A stretch of 64,000 bases of DNA from Sulfurirhabdus sp043759595 (GCA_043759595.1 JAYVLG010000014.1:1-64000); one strand, 5' to 3'. Shown: positions 1 through 7,693, counted from the stretch's first letter. The notes: generated by a model from the sequence alone, not told the origin. Made by a program: numbers and translations.

Positions 1-2
1 GT

Positions 3-95
3 GCTGATGGCATTATGTGGGGTTGGACCAGCCAGGGGTCGGGTATGGGTAACACTAATCAAAAAAAATTACGGGCGTTTCCGGATGAGAACTAA
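3..95 (+). CDS. C-terminal fragment of an unidentified protein cut by the window edge
   Basis: Reading frame 3 is open from the window start to a TAA at 93-95 and encodes about 30 residues rich in Gly, Asn and Gln. I do not recognise the family. It lies immediately upstream of an island-type gene on the same strand, so it probably belongs to the same mobile element. The other two frames have early stops, but so short a stretch could be open by chance. Confidence 0.3.
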   Translation, partial: ADGIMWGWTSQGSGMGNTNQKKLRAFPDEN

Positions 96-136
96 CTAAT
101 AAATTAGTTGAGCAGTTTACGCAAAATGATCTTCTT

Positions 137-748
137 TTGCTGGCTGCACAAGACCGTTTTCCCTTGTACTTTTACCATAGTGGATTTTTAGGGGTTTTGT
201 CAGAAGATGATTACTTAAATGGAGTGAGAGTTGTCAGCAAGCGAATCCCATTTGATGGGATTGTGCAGCTTGATCGACTTCACTATGGGGATGCGGCCAC
301 TCGAGGAACGGCTTTTGTGTGTGGCATTACCCCAGTAAAATGGTTTTCTCATCAAGCAAAATTGGAAAGATTTTCTCAAGAAGCAATACTGGCTGGCCAC
401 GATCATGTTGTTTTAAGAATTAGCCGCGATAACGAATGTATTTTTGAAGACATCCTTGTTTCTTCATTGTTAATTGCTGCAAAAGATGTGCAGTTATTGG
501 TTCAACAAAAGATAAATCTAAAGATTGATACTAACTCGTCAGAAAAACCACTTAACACCACCGAGCGAAACACTCTGCTAACCATCATCGCGGCACTTTG
601 CGACTATTCTGACATAAAGCATCAAGATCGGGGCGCGGCAAGTCAGATAGCCAAAATGACGCAAGAAATCGGCGCTGCGGTGACTGATGATACTATCCGC
701 AAAATTCTTGCACAAATTCCCGCTGCACTGGAAACCCGCATGAAATAA
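137..748 (+). CDS. Island-associated hypothetical protein
   Basis: About 203 aa; no function recognised. The C-terminal 65 residues (from LNTTERNTLLTIIAAL onward, ending IPAALETRMK) resemble a conserved C-terminal module I recall from proteins near integrases in proteobacterial genomic islands; the N-terminal 130 residues are not familiar. The start is uncertain: the frame is open from position 89 but has no ATG or GTG before the TTG at 137, so either TTG is used or the 5' end is rearranged. The gene is followed by a double palindrome at 758-790 and then the AlpA-like gene on the same strand. Confidence 0.65.
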   Translation: MLAAQDRFPLYFYHSGFLGVLSEDDYLNGVRVVSKRIPFDGIVQLDRLHYGDAATRGTAFVCGITPVKWFSHQAKLERFSQEAILAGHDHVVLRISRDNECIFEDILVSSLLIAAKDVQLLVQQKINLKIDTNSSEKPLNTTERNTLLTIIAALCDYSDIKHQDRGAASQIAKMTQEIGAAVTDDTIRKILAQIPAALETRMK

Positions 749-757
749 AACCACTTC

Positions 758-790
758 GCCGAATTCGGAATTCATTAAACCGAATTCGGC
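758..790. repeat. Double palindrome CCGAATTCGG
   Basis: GCCGAATTCGG (758-768) and CCGAATTCGGC (780-790) form a perfect 11-bp inverted repeat with an 11-bp AT-rich spacer, and each arm is itself a palindrome (CCGAATTCGG). It lies between the end of the 137-748 gene and the AlpA-like gene. It could be a two-site operator for the adjacent regulators or a transcript-end hairpin; no T-run follows, which favours a protein-binding site. Confidence 0.6.
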
Positions 791-864
791 CTTCCCTTGC
801 AGCGGATCAATCAGGATTCACCCGTCGGCCCACAGTGGCCTTACTTAGACGGGAGCAATCCGAA

Positions 865-1077
865 ATGAACCAACTACCAGAAACAGGCTTTCTTCGCCTT
901 TCCCAAATCATCGGCAACCCCAAAGCTAAACCACCGATCCCCGCTGTTATTCCTGTCTGCAGATCTGCATGGTGGGCCGGCGTTAAAGCGGGTAGATTTC
1001 CAAAGTCAGTAAAACTCGGGCCGTGTACAACCGCTTGGCGAGTAGAAGATATTCGCGCTTTGATTGCTTCGGCATAG
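865..1077 (+). CDS. AlpA-like phage/island helix-turn-helix regulator
   Basis: A 70-aa protein with the layout of AlpA-type excision regulators: GFLRLSQIIG, a Pro-rich turn, then RSAWWAGVKAGRFPKSVKLG and W(R)VEDIRALIA, i.e. a MerR-like winged helix that picks a recognition helix from S-x-WW-x-GV-x-x-GRFP. AlpA proteins activate integrase/excisionase genes of P4-like elements. The frame extends upstream to a GTG at 835, but ATG 865 has GGGAG at 851-855 at normal spacing and begins the conserved part. Next on the strand is the Rha-family gene. Confidence 0.75.
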   Translation: MNQLPETGFLRLSQIIGNPKAKPPIPAVIPVCRSAWWAGVKAGRFPKSVKLGPCTTAWRVEDIRALIASA

Positions 1078-1086
1078 GGGGCGGCA

Positions 1087-1839
1087 ATGATTACTGAACA
1101 CAAAATTGATAACAAAACAAAAGCCGCCGGGACTGGCATCCGGGCGGCTGAGAAAACAACGCTTTGCAAGTCAGATTATACCCCGGAAACATTGCCGCTG
1201 GTTGTAGCCAAAGATGTGGCGCGAGTTGATTCAAGAATCCTTGCGGGGCAATTGGGGCGGAAACATAAGAATATTTTTGGGCAGATCCTGAAGTTTGAAA
1301 ACGAGTTCCAGGAAATTGACCAACTGCTGTTTAAAACAACAGTTGGTAAACGTGTCCAGGGTGGCGGCAATGCAGAACGTTATGTATTACTTTCTGAAGA
1401 TCAAGCGTTTTTCTTGCTGACACTGAGCCGCAATAACGAGCGCGTGGTTCGTCTAAAAATGCGACTGGTGCAAGCCTTCCGCCGTGTGCGTGATAACGTG
1501 GAAATCAGCAAAGATTATTTGCCGTTTTACCATCAATTGCATGAAGGTGTTCGACACTTGGCTGACGTTGCTCATGCTGCTGGCAGTACAACGCCAGAAC
1601 GCATATTTCACGTCAACATGAATCGACTGGTAAATAACGCCTTGGGTTTAGTATCAGGTGAAAGAGCAAGTCTGACACCACAACAGCGAATTGCTGTTAC
1701 TACGGCAAATTATATCGTGCTGAGGGCCATCCAACAGGCACTGGAAGCTGGTGCAGATCATCATAGTGCATATCTGGAAGCTAAGCGTCAATTAGAAAGC
1801 TACGCAAGCGGCGTACACCTGCTACTGGATGCAGCATGA
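1087..1839 (+). CDS. Rha-family phage regulatory protein
   Basis: A 250-aa protein. Residues ~38-135 match the pRha domain: VVAKDVARVDSRILAGQLGRKHKNIFGQI resembles the Rha start (substrate name, then V-D-S-R, then KHxxI), followed by YVLLSEDQAFFLLTLSRNNERVVRLKMRLVQAF, the conserved end. The C-terminal 110 residues are helical and unassigned. Rha proteins are found in lambdoid phages and islands, where they interfere with growth or regulation in IHF-deficient hosts. The stop codon overlaps the start of the next small gene (ATGA at 1836-1839), indicating translational coupling. Confidence 0.75.
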   Translation: MITEHKIDNKTKAAGTGIRAAEKTTLCKSDYTPETLPLVVAKDVARVDSRILAGQLGRKHKNIFGQILKFENEFQEIDQLLFKTTVGKRVQGGGNAERYVLLSEDQAFFLLTLSRNNERVVRLKMRLVQAFRRVRDNVEISKDYLPFYHQLHEGVRHLADVAHAAGSTTPERIFHVNMNRLVNNALGLVSGERASLTPQQRIAVTTANYIVLRAIQQALEAGADHHSAYLEAKRQLESYASGVHLLLDAA

Positions 1840-2009
1840 GCCATGATCTGCAATTTCTGAATGTAAATCTAACCGATTGGCTGGATCGCCTTCAATGGTT
1901 ATTAAATCGTTTCTCCGGTCTGGGCATAACTGCTGATGTTAGCGCAATGGGGTTGATTGATCTATGGGGCTTATATTGCCTTCTGAGTCGATTAGCCGGG
2001 GAGGGGTAA
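1836..2009 (+). CDS. 57-aa small protein coupled to Rha-type gene
   Basis: ATG 1836 overlaps the preceding TGA (ATGA), and its TAA at 2007-2009 overlaps the ATG of the next gene (TAATG). The product starts MSHDLQFLNVNLTDWLDRLQ and has a hydrophobic C-terminal half (GLIDLWGLYCLL) that could be a weak amphipathic or membrane segment. No family recognised. The stop/start overlap on both sides is the main reason to believe it is translated. Confidence 0.55.
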   Translation: MSHDLQFLNVNLTDWLDRLQWLLNRFSGLGITADVSAMGLIDLWGLYCLLSRLAGEG

Positions 2010-2512
2010 TGGCACGCAAAAACCGTTACAAAGATGCTGCGGAAAAGCGCGAAGGAGGGGGATTTATCGCCCTTCCCCATGCCGTTATCCGTTCTCATTC
2101 CTACAGCCTGTTAAGCTCTTATGCTATCAAGCTGCTGATTGATCTGCTGGCCCAGTATAACGGTAGCAACAATGGCGATTTTTGTACAGCATGGACACTG
2201 ATGCAGCCCAGGGGGTGGAAGTCAAAGGGAACGCTGAGCAAGGCCATCAAGGAATTGATCGAGGCAGGATGGCTGGAGTTGACCAGGCAAGGAGGCAGAA
2301 ACAAAGCTGGCCTCTATGCTGTCACTTTCTACGCGATAGATGAATGCAAGGGAAAGTTAGATGTTCAGCCGACCAGAACACCAAGAGGCACATGGAAGAA
2401 AAACGAACCATTGCCACCCATGCCAAAATTAAAAGTGGTGCCCCGCCTAGTGGGTCAATTACCTGATGATTGCCCCGCCAGCCGTACCAATTCAAAGGAG
2501 GCAATATGCTAA
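2009..2512 (+). CDS. Winged-helix replication-type island protein
   Basis: A 167-aa protein. Residues 15-115 (FIALPHAVIRSHSYSLLSSYAIKLL..., then NNGDFCTAWTLM, GWKSKGTLSKAIKELIEAGWLE, and KAGLYAVTFYAID) have the layout of a widespread plasmid/island winged-helix protein with a conserved NNGDL...GW-S-T-K...L...G sequence, which I take to be a replication-initiator-like DNA-binding domain. The C-terminal tail is basic/Pro-rich. ATG 2009 is preceded by GGGGAGGGG (1998-2006); the longer ORF from 1964 lacks this. Iteron-like repeats begin inside its 3' end (2469), a common arrangement for rep genes. Replication function is inference. Confidence 0.65.
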   Translation: MARKNRYKDAAEKREGGGFIALPHAVIRSHSYSLLSSYAIKLLIDLLAQYNGSNNGDFCTAWTLMQPRGWKSKGTLSKAIKELIEAGWLELTRQGGRNKAGLYAVTFYAIDECKGKLDVQPTRTPRGTWKKNEPLPPMPKLKVVPRLVGQLPDDCPASRTNSKEAIC

Positions 2513-2576
2513 TTGACCCGCCAGTCGTACCAGTCAGACCATTTTTCATAACTCAATTGACCCGCCAGGCGTACAC
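2469..2576 (+). repeat. Three iteron-like direct repeats, 43-44 bp period
   Basis: Three 21-bp copies of ATT-G-(A/C)-CCCGCCAG-N-CGTACCA start at 2469, 2512 and 2556, so the period is 43 then 44 bp, about four helical turns. Copy 3 ends CGTACAC instead of CGTACCA. An inverted GGGTCAATT piece is present just upstream (around 2453). They span the 3' end of the winged-helix gene and the following short gene. Phased repeats beside a replication-type gene suggest initiator binding sites. Confidence 0.6.
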
Positions 2577-2679
2577 CTCTATAGATATACCATGTAGGGG
2601 TGATGTTCTTTTGCTATCTGCTGATGCTATGAAGGTTATGCAGCTATGGCAGCGACCAATACACAAGGAGCTATTTTAA
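2506..2679 (+). CDS. 57-aa small protein, island operon
   Basis: ATG 2506 follows a strong AAAGGAGG (2494-2501), overlaps the end of the winged-helix gene, and its TAA at 2677-2679 overlaps the ATG of the next gene (TAATG). The product begins MLIDPPVVPVRPFFITQ and has no recognised domain. Against its reality: it overlaps the iteron-like repeats, which would make its N-terminus a by-product of DNA sites. Confidence 0.45.
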   Translation: MLIDPPVVPVRPFFITQLTRQAYTSIDIPCRGDVLLLSADAMKVMQLWQRPIHKELF

Positions 2680-3344
2680 TGACCGTTAAAAAGAAAGTAC
2701 CAGCCAAGCACAATGCAAACGCCTTGCAAATTGTGAAAGATGCCAACAAGAGCAAAGAGCGTCAGTTTGCAGAAATTGGCCTGTCTGCAACAACACTCAA
2801 TGCAGTAACAGCGCGAATATTTAGCCAACAGACAATGGGTGAAATAGACCTGACCGAAACTATTAGCGTTATGCGTGAAAAAGTCGCAAAAGTAAATTCA
2901 GGCAATTTAACTGAGCTTGAAGCTACATTGACAGCCCAGACAGTTTCACTTGATACAATATTTAACGAACTAGCACGGCGTGCAGCATTGAACATGGGCA
3001 CACATATGAGCGCAACCGAGAGCTACATGCGGCTGGCTCTAAAAGCCCAGGCGCAATGCGCGAGAACGATAGAAGTATTATCAACCATGAAAAACCCGCC
3101 TGTAGTATTTGCCAAGCAAGCCAATATTTCAAATGGCAACCAGCAAGTCAATAACGGGAGCATACCGAACTGTACGCGCACGCACGCGCACACGGGGAAA
3201 GCTGAAAATCAGCAAAACGAACTATTGGAGCACCAAACAAATGGCGAATGGCTGGACACTGGAAAGACGACAACGACAAGCGGAATTGATAAGGAATTGG
3301 CAACCGTGGCAACACTCAACGGGGGCACGAACACAGCAAGGTAA
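2679..3344 (+). CDS. Conserved island protein, function unknown
   Basis: About 221 aa from ATG 2679 (AGGAG at 2665-2669); the longer frame from 2646 has no ribosome site. Basic N-terminus (MTVKKKVPAKHN), a helical middle with LEATLTAQTVSLDTIFNELARRAALNMG and MRLALKAQAQCARTIEVL, then NPPVVFAKQANISNGNQQVNNG and a low-complexity, Thr/Asn/Gln-rich tail. I recall proteins of this type from betaproteobacterial genomic islands, always with an overlapping downstream gene as here, but no function is known to me. The tail overlaps the next gene in another frame by 104 nt. Confidence 0.65.
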   Translation: MTVKKKVPAKHNANALQIVKDANKSKERQFAEIGLSATTLNAVTARIFSQQTMGEIDLTETISVMREKVAKVNSGNLTELEATLTAQTVSLDTIFNELARRAALNMGTHMSATESYMRLALKAQAQCARTIEVLSTMKNPPVVFAKQANISNGNQQVNNGSIPNCTRTHAHTGKAENQQNELLEHQTNGEWLDTGKTTTTSGIDKELATVATLNGGTNTAR

Positions 3345-3534
3345 AGCGATAGCTTCACGCAATGCTTATAAGGGCGGCGTACGTGCCATGCTGCGCGAAA
3401 TATCAGCGTTATTACGAGATCAGGGGGCGGGTAAAAAGCTCTGCGATGGCATTGAGAAGACTACTAAGGAAGTACGTTGTGGCGGTAATCAAAAAAATGA
3501 TATGAAAAATGCATCTAATGCATATTGGTATTAG
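3241..3534 (+). CDS. Conserved small basic island protein, overlapping the previous gene
   Basis: A 97-aa protein from ATG 3241 (TTGGAG at 3225-3230). The N-terminal half, GWTLERRQRQAELIRNWQPW then STGARTQQGKAIASRNAYKGG, is a conserved motif (W-T-x-E-R-R-x-x-Q-A...W-x-P-W-x-x-STGP-x-T-x-x-GKA-x-x-S-x-NA-x-KGG) seen in many small proteins from mobile regions; function unknown. It lies in a different frame from the 2679-3344 gene and overlaps its last third. The C-terminal 40 residues are Lys/Asn-rich and do not look conserved. Confidence 0.65.
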   Translation: MANGWTLERRQRQAELIRNWQPWQHSTGARTQQGKAIASRNAYKGGVRAMLREISALLRDQGAGKKLCDGIEKTTKEVRCGGNQKNDMKNASNAYWY

Positions 3535-4042
3535 CTTGAGTTATAAGTATGTGTCGTGCCAATTTAAATCTTTAGGAATTGTCTGGGTAGTTTACTCAAA
3601 TCACGAAAATGGTGGAAAGCAACCTAAAATTGTTGTCGGAAAACTTTACGCACTCGAATATCATACCACTACTTATTCGGCATGAAATAATAAGTATTTT
3701 ATTGAGTTAATTATCATAATAATTTAACTGTTTTGTCGAATAATTTTACATATAAGTCTTTCATAATATCACATATTTTTATTTAACTTATTGATAAGCA
3801 TGTGTTTTGTTTTGTTTTTTGTTGGGCGGTATATTTATTGCTTAATAAGTACGCAATATCTACAAGATGCGTAATTCTTAGCGCGCTAAAACTAAATTCC
3901 AAAAAGTTTACCGTTTATCTTTTAGTTTGGGGGATGTAGTTCCTAGATAAGTCATTATGATTTTTCATTAAGTTATGACCTTGAGCATAGAAGGGGATTT
4001 TTTGTGTCAGAAGAAGATTAAATAACCCAACTGGAGGATGTT
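3535..4042. other. AT-rich intergenic region, island end to secreted-protein gene
   Basis: About 500 bp with no convincing gene on either strand. It is strongly AT-rich, with only short inverted repeats (for example ACTTATT/AATAAGT around 3670-3695). The downstream gene has a good ribosome site (GGAGG, 4032-4036), so its promoter must be in this stretch, but I cannot name boxes with confidence. Confidence 0.5.
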
Positions 4043-5212
4043 ATGAAAATATTTTTTTTACTTTTCGCCACTTTGATATTCAGTAGTTTTATAAGTTTTC
4101 CTGTATTTGCTGCACAAATCGATAACAACGCACCAGTCGTTAAGCTCAGATATGATGATCCGAACAAAAACGATGACGGATGTATGGAAGCTGGTATAGC
4201 ACTAAATAACTGTTTTACAACAGGCGCTAGTTTGCTTAATTGGATAAGCCAGGTTCGTAAACCTGCAATTAATGGTTCTCTTCTAGTAGATATTGGCCCC
4301 GGTACATTTACCGGCTTCAATGGGTTTGATGCTTGCAACGTCTCAATGCGTGGTTCAGGAAGACAAAAAACGATTATTGATCGTGGAACATTTGCTTATG
4401 CATTGTCATTTAGTGCAACGTGCAATGCCGACTTTAGTAGTATGACATTCCAAAGTAATGGTGGCCTTGGTGGTATAAATCCTGCAGCAATGAATGCTGT
4501 CACAACCACGTGGACAGATGTTGAGGTTATCAGTACAGCATATGGTTGGACAGAAAGTTGTACAACACCCAATACTGCGAAACATATGTGGTTCAATAGT
4601 CGTATCATTACAAGCACTGGTGTTGGTATAGCCCGCGCATACTCAACTTGCAGTGAAAATTGGTTCTTTGGTTCGGAGATAACCGCAATAGCCACAGGTG
4701 GCAATCAAGCTTTTGCATTCGGATTAAAAAGCAATGAAACTCATGTGTATGGCTCAGTGATTCGTGCAATAGCAAACCCAGGTGTAATTCTTCCTAGTGC
4801 TGCGCTTAGTGGCGCTGGAATTGTGAGCGGTCTCGTTGCTATATCAGTTGAAGGTGGAGGAAAGTTTCATGTTCATGGTAGCGGAATTGATGTGCAAAGC
4901 ACTGAAGCAAATAACATTGCCGTACTTGGTGCCGCAGCAGACACAATGATTCACGCAAACGAATCAGCTTATAATTTAAGTACTGGTACAGGTGGCACGA
5001 TTACGCGAATTCTCAACCCGAACGGACTTGGGCATGTTCACGCACCTTATCTCTGGGAGCATATTCCAAAATCACCTCTTATCTCTGTAACAGGTGCGGA
5101 TATGACCACAGTGACAACTAATACGAGCGATGGTCAGCCTCATCTTGCTATTTATAGCACGAATTGTCCTTCGGGATGGTATGACGCTGTAGATAAGACG
5201 TGTCGTCCCTAA
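4043..5212 (+). CDS. Secreted protein, probable right-handed beta-helix fold
   Basis: A 389-aa protein. Residues 1-24 are a clean signal peptide (MKIFFLLFATLIFSSFISFPVFA). The mature part has many short Gly/Ser/Thr/Asn-rich beta-strand stretches (e.g. RGSGRQKTIIDRG, SFSATCNADFSSMTFQSN, then TTTWTDVEVIS) and several Cys, with the rhythm of pectin-lyase-like beta-helix proteins. No catalytic residues identified. It ends NCPSGWYDAVDKTC, a Cys-bounded tail. ATG 4043 follows GGAGG. A strong terminator lies 26 bp after the stop, so it is a single-gene transcript. Function is unknown; cell-surface or polysaccharide-binding roles are guesses. Confidence 0.7.
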   Translation: MKIFFLLFATLIFSSFISFPVFAAQIDNNAPVVKLRYDDPNKNDDGCMEAGIALNNCFTTGASLLNWISQVRKPAINGSLLVDIGPGTFTGFNGFDACNVSMRGSGRQKTIIDRGTFAYALSFSATCNADFSSMTFQSNGGLGGINPAAMNAVTTTWTDVEVISTAYGWTESCTTPNTAKHMWFNSRIITSTGVGIARAYSTCSENWFFGSEITAIATGGNQAFAFGLKSNETHVYGSVIRAIANPGVILPSAALSGAGIVSGLVAISVEGGGKFHVHGSGIDVQSTEANNIAVLGAAADTMIHANESAYNLSTGTGGTITRILNPNGLGHVHAPYLWEHIPKSPLISVTGADMTTVTTNTSDGQPHLAIYSTNCPSGWYDAVDKTCRP

Positions 5213-5237
5213 TACAATAGTTGAAATCTTTATTCTG

Positions 5238-5262
5238 AAGGGCCGTAGGGCCCTTTTTTATT
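5238..5262 (+). terminator. Rho-independent terminator of the secreted-protein gene
   Basis: AAGGGCC (5238-5244), loop GTAG, GGCCCTT (5249-5255), then a T-rich run. The stem is perfect and GC-rich and lies 26 bp past the stop codon at 5212. Confidence 0.85.
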
Positions 5263-5425
5263 TTTAACCTAGCGCTTTATAAGACGAATTTCATTTATGT
5301 TTGGAAGTTCGAAAGGTAACCTTGGTTGGTTGAACAGTGGCAACCTCGGATGTTTAATTGATACTAATACTCCTATAGTAGATAGGAAAGATTTTGTTTC
5401 GAAAAGCCAAATTTAGAAAAAATAA

Positions 5426-5446
5426 TTGTTGGTACTTTTGTTGGTA
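5426..5446. repeat. Tandem TTGTTGGTA repeats, possible integrase arm sites
   Basis: TTGTTGGTA occurs at 5426-5434 and again at 5438-5446, a 12-bp period. Such short tandem repeats are typical of integrase arm-type binding sites near the attachment site of P4-like islands. No integrase or tRNA gene lies in the window, so the assignment is inference; it may mark the end of an integrated element. Confidence 0.35.
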
Positions 5447-5547
5447 TTTTAAGAAATGTAGAAATGTAGATCAGCCAATAATGCCGATTAACAGCCGTTG
5501 TTTCATGCCTCTCTGCCACCACGAACAAATCTAAAGCAGTCCAAATC

Positions 5548-5589
5548 AGGCCGTAAACCCAAATAAATAAAAGGATTACGGCCTTTTTT
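5548..5589 (+). terminator. Orphan terminator-like hairpin
   Basis: AGGCCGTAA (5548-5556) pairs perfectly with TTACGGCCT (5576-5584) across a 19-nt AT-rich loop, followed by TTTTT. No gene is seen upstream on + within 300 bp. It may end a small RNA or be left from an integrated element; the loop is longer than usual. Confidence 0.55.
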
Positions 5590-5922
5590 GCGTCCATAAT
5601 AATTTCATTCATTATATTCAGCAAATCAATTAGCCTCACTGAATAAAAAAAGCCAACCTCTGGCAAGTTAGGAGACTGAGTTTAATTGGCGAAGAATGGC
5701 TGTGCTGATTATTCGATGCTTATCGCGATTTAGTTTAATATGGTTTTGGCGACGATCCATTTTATCAGCGTGCAATTTGTTACGTTTTTCATACGTATTC
5801 TTGCGAGTTGCATGGATATGCTTGCAAGGTGAATATTTAGTAAGCTCAGGGGTGGCTGGAATTAGAAAAATCTTGATATAGTAAGGTTAGTAAGCAGATA
5901 ATTTATCTGGAGGATATTTGTA
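5590..5922. other. Intergenic region with no supported gene
   Basis: About 330 bp. A 61-codon frame at 5696-5881 has no family resemblance and poor codon pattern, so it is not called. The ribosome site for the nuclease-fold gene (GGAGG, 5909-5913) is at its right edge. Confidence 0.5.
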
Positions 5923-6456
5923 GTGAAATTTCGGTTTTTTTCACCCGTATTACAGTTCTTGGTAGTGTTTTTTGGTTGGGCATGCTTTACATATGCACAA
6001 GCAGATGCGTTAACCGGGCGGGTAATCAAAGTGCTGGATGGCGATCAAATCACAATTGTTGATTCTGCCAGCAAGCAATATAAAATTAAAATCATGGGGA
6101 TTGATGCTCCCGAGCGCTATCAGTCTTTTGGAGACAAGGCATTGCAAAATTTGTCTGCAATGGTTTTTAATCGGGAAGTGGAGGTTGAGAAGCCCATGCT
6201 GGATCGAAATGGACTGGTCCTTGGTAAGGTGATGGTGGCGCCTCACGATGCTCAATGCGCCCAAAATAGTTGCCAGAAAACGGTTGATACTGGATTGGAG
6301 CAGATCAAGGCTGGGTTGGCTTGGTGGTATCGTGCAAAGGAGCAGACTGCTGAGGATGGTGCGCAATATGGGCAAGCTGAATTTTCAGCGAAGATTCATC
6401 GAATTGGACTTTGGTCTGAAACAAACCCGATTCCGCCATGGAAGTGGAAATATTAA
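5923..6456 (+). CDS. Secreted nuclease-fold (SNase family) protein with altered active site
   Basis: A 177-aa protein with GTG start, GGAGG nine bases upstream. Residues 1-27 are a signal peptide ending AQA. Residues 30-165 are a staphylococcal nuclease/thermonuclease domain: VIKVLDGDQITI, then IKIMGIDAPERYQ (D61 and E64 equivalent to Asp40 and Glu43). The two catalytic Arg of the family appear replaced: Lys56 at the Arg35 position, and Leu98 in LDRNGLVLGKV where DRYGR normally gives Arg87. So the fold is sure but nuclease activity is doubtful. The insert with APHDAQCAQNSCQKT holds two Cys that may form a disulfide. The C-terminus PPWKWKY is family-like. Confidence 0.85.
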   Translation: MKFRFFSPVLQFLVVFFGWACFTYAQADALTGRVIKVLDGDQITIVDSASKQYKIKIMGIDAPERYQSFGDKALQNLSAMVFNREVEVEKPMLDRNGLVLGKVMVAPHDAQCAQNSCQKTVDTGLEQIKAGLAWWYRAKEQTAEDGAQYGQAEFSAKIHRIGLWSETNPIPPWKWKY

Positions 6457-6529
6457 GGATTTGTGAGATACAGAATAGTTTGAATTTTTTTTGAGATAAA
6501 TTAATTAGGCTGAATAATCATATAGGTAA

Positions 6530-7321
6530 ATGATGAAGAAAGTTGCTTTTGCAGGGTTGCTGGTAATGGCTGTATTGGTTGGATGTGCCACTAATCCAAT
6601 TACTGGACGTTCACAACTGATGCTCGTTTCCGAAGGCGAAGTGATGAATGCTTCGGAACAGGCCTATGTTTCCCAAATAGCTGAGCAACGCAAACTGGGG
6701 AAGTTAGAGACTAATGCACGCATTCTTTCTAGGGTGCGAGGCATTGCTAATCGAGTCATTGCACAGGCAGTGAAAATCCGCCCTGAAACGGCACGCTGGA
6801 ATTGGCAGGTCAATGTGATTGATGAGCCCGAAGTGAATGCCTACGCGATGGCAGGTGGAAAGATTGCTGTTTACACAGGTTTGCTTAATCAAATAAACCC
6901 GACTGATGATGAATTGGCGCAAGTCTTGGGCCATGAGATTGCCCATGCGCTCGCCGGACATAGCCGCGAGAAGATGTCGATCGCGATGGGTACAGATTTG
7001 GCCATAGCTGCCTATGGTGCAACGCAAGCGGCTAGTGATAACACCCAACAGGCACTTGCAGCTGCCGCGCTTCTGGCTGTAAGACTTCCTAACAATAGGT
7101 TGATGGAATCAGAAGCGGACCGAATCGGAATCGAGATTGCTGCGAAGGCAGGCTATGATCCCAATGCTGCTGTGTCGCTATGGACAAAAATGTCTCGGAA
7201 GCAGAATGGCGGTGTGCCACAATTTCTGAGTACACATCCCTCGGATAGCGCCCGTATTAATGCGCTTTCTGATCTGGTGCCAAGAATGATGCCTTATTAT
7301 CGCGCAGCACGTAATCAATGA
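6530..7321 (+). CDS. M48 family metalloprotease lipoprotein (LoiP/YcaL-like)
   Basis: A 263-aa protein with lipobox LVGC (Cys19), so it is membrane-anchored in the periplasm. HEIAH at 135-139 is the zinc site and ESEAD at 193-197 supplies the third ligand, as in M48B oligopeptidases. TNPITGRSQLMLVSE right after the lipobox is typical of the YcaL/LoiP group, which degrade misfolded outer-membrane proteins. Two consecutive ATGs could start it; the second is also plausible. A 47-aa gene overlaps its stop (ATGA). Confidence 0.92.
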   Translation: MMKKVAFAGLLVMAVLVGCATNPITGRSQLMLVSEGEVMNASEQAYVSQIAEQRKLGKLETNARILSRVRGIANRVIAQAVKIRPETARWNWQVNVIDEPEVNAYAMAGGKIAVYTGLLNQINPTDDELAQVLGHEIAHALAGHSREKMSIAMGTDLAIAAYGATQAASDNTQQALAAAALLAVRLPNNRLMESEADRIGIEIAAKAGYDPNAAVSLWTKMSRKQNGGVPQFLSTHPSDSARINALSDLVPRMMPYYRAARNQ

Positions 7322-7461
7322 AGTGTTTAATCGGATCATTACTTTCAATTCCAATATCGCTTGTGGCCAGGCTGGTATCGCTGGCTACGGGGCGGAAATA
7401 TGATGAGGTCAATATTCGATATGCTTCCTGGGTGGCGGCGAAGTTGAATTTATACTGTTAA
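7318..7461 (+). CDS. 47-aa hydrophobic small protein overlapping the M48 gene
   Basis: ATG 7318 overlaps the TGA of the protease gene (ATGA), a coupling signal. The product begins MKCLIGSLLSIPISLVARLV, a hydrophobic N-terminal helix, and continues with a basic, amphipathic tail ending KLNLYC. No family recognised. It may be a small membrane partner of the protease; the coupling is the main evidence. No terminator is obvious after it. Confidence 0.45.
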   Translation: MKCLIGSLLSIPISLVARLVSLATGRKYDEVNIRYASWVAAKLNLYC

Positions 7462-7693
7462 TGCCAGTCAATTTTCATATTGCCTCGCCATCAGTTTAGC
7501 CTTTTCATACATGCTTAATTATATTTGGCATATGCTGTTTTAATGTCAGATAATTCCAAGTTAATCAAACAGTTTTCCCTCGTATTTAAATTGCGGCATA
7601 ATTCAAACTGCTTGTCGTCAGATCACTCTACCCTTTCTCACCGTCGATTATGTGATTATAAAGACCACAGCTATTTTTGGAGACTCAGCGGCA

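Noticed and set aside
5373..5666. 97-codon minus frame covering the TTGTTGGTA repeats
   Set aside because: No family resemblance; it reads through a terminator-like hairpin and the repeats, so it is likely a chance frame.
7532..7550. TTGGCATATGCTGTTTT upstream of the REC-PAS5 kinase
   Set aside because: Has a -24-like part but no GC at the -12 position, so not a sigma-54 promoter.
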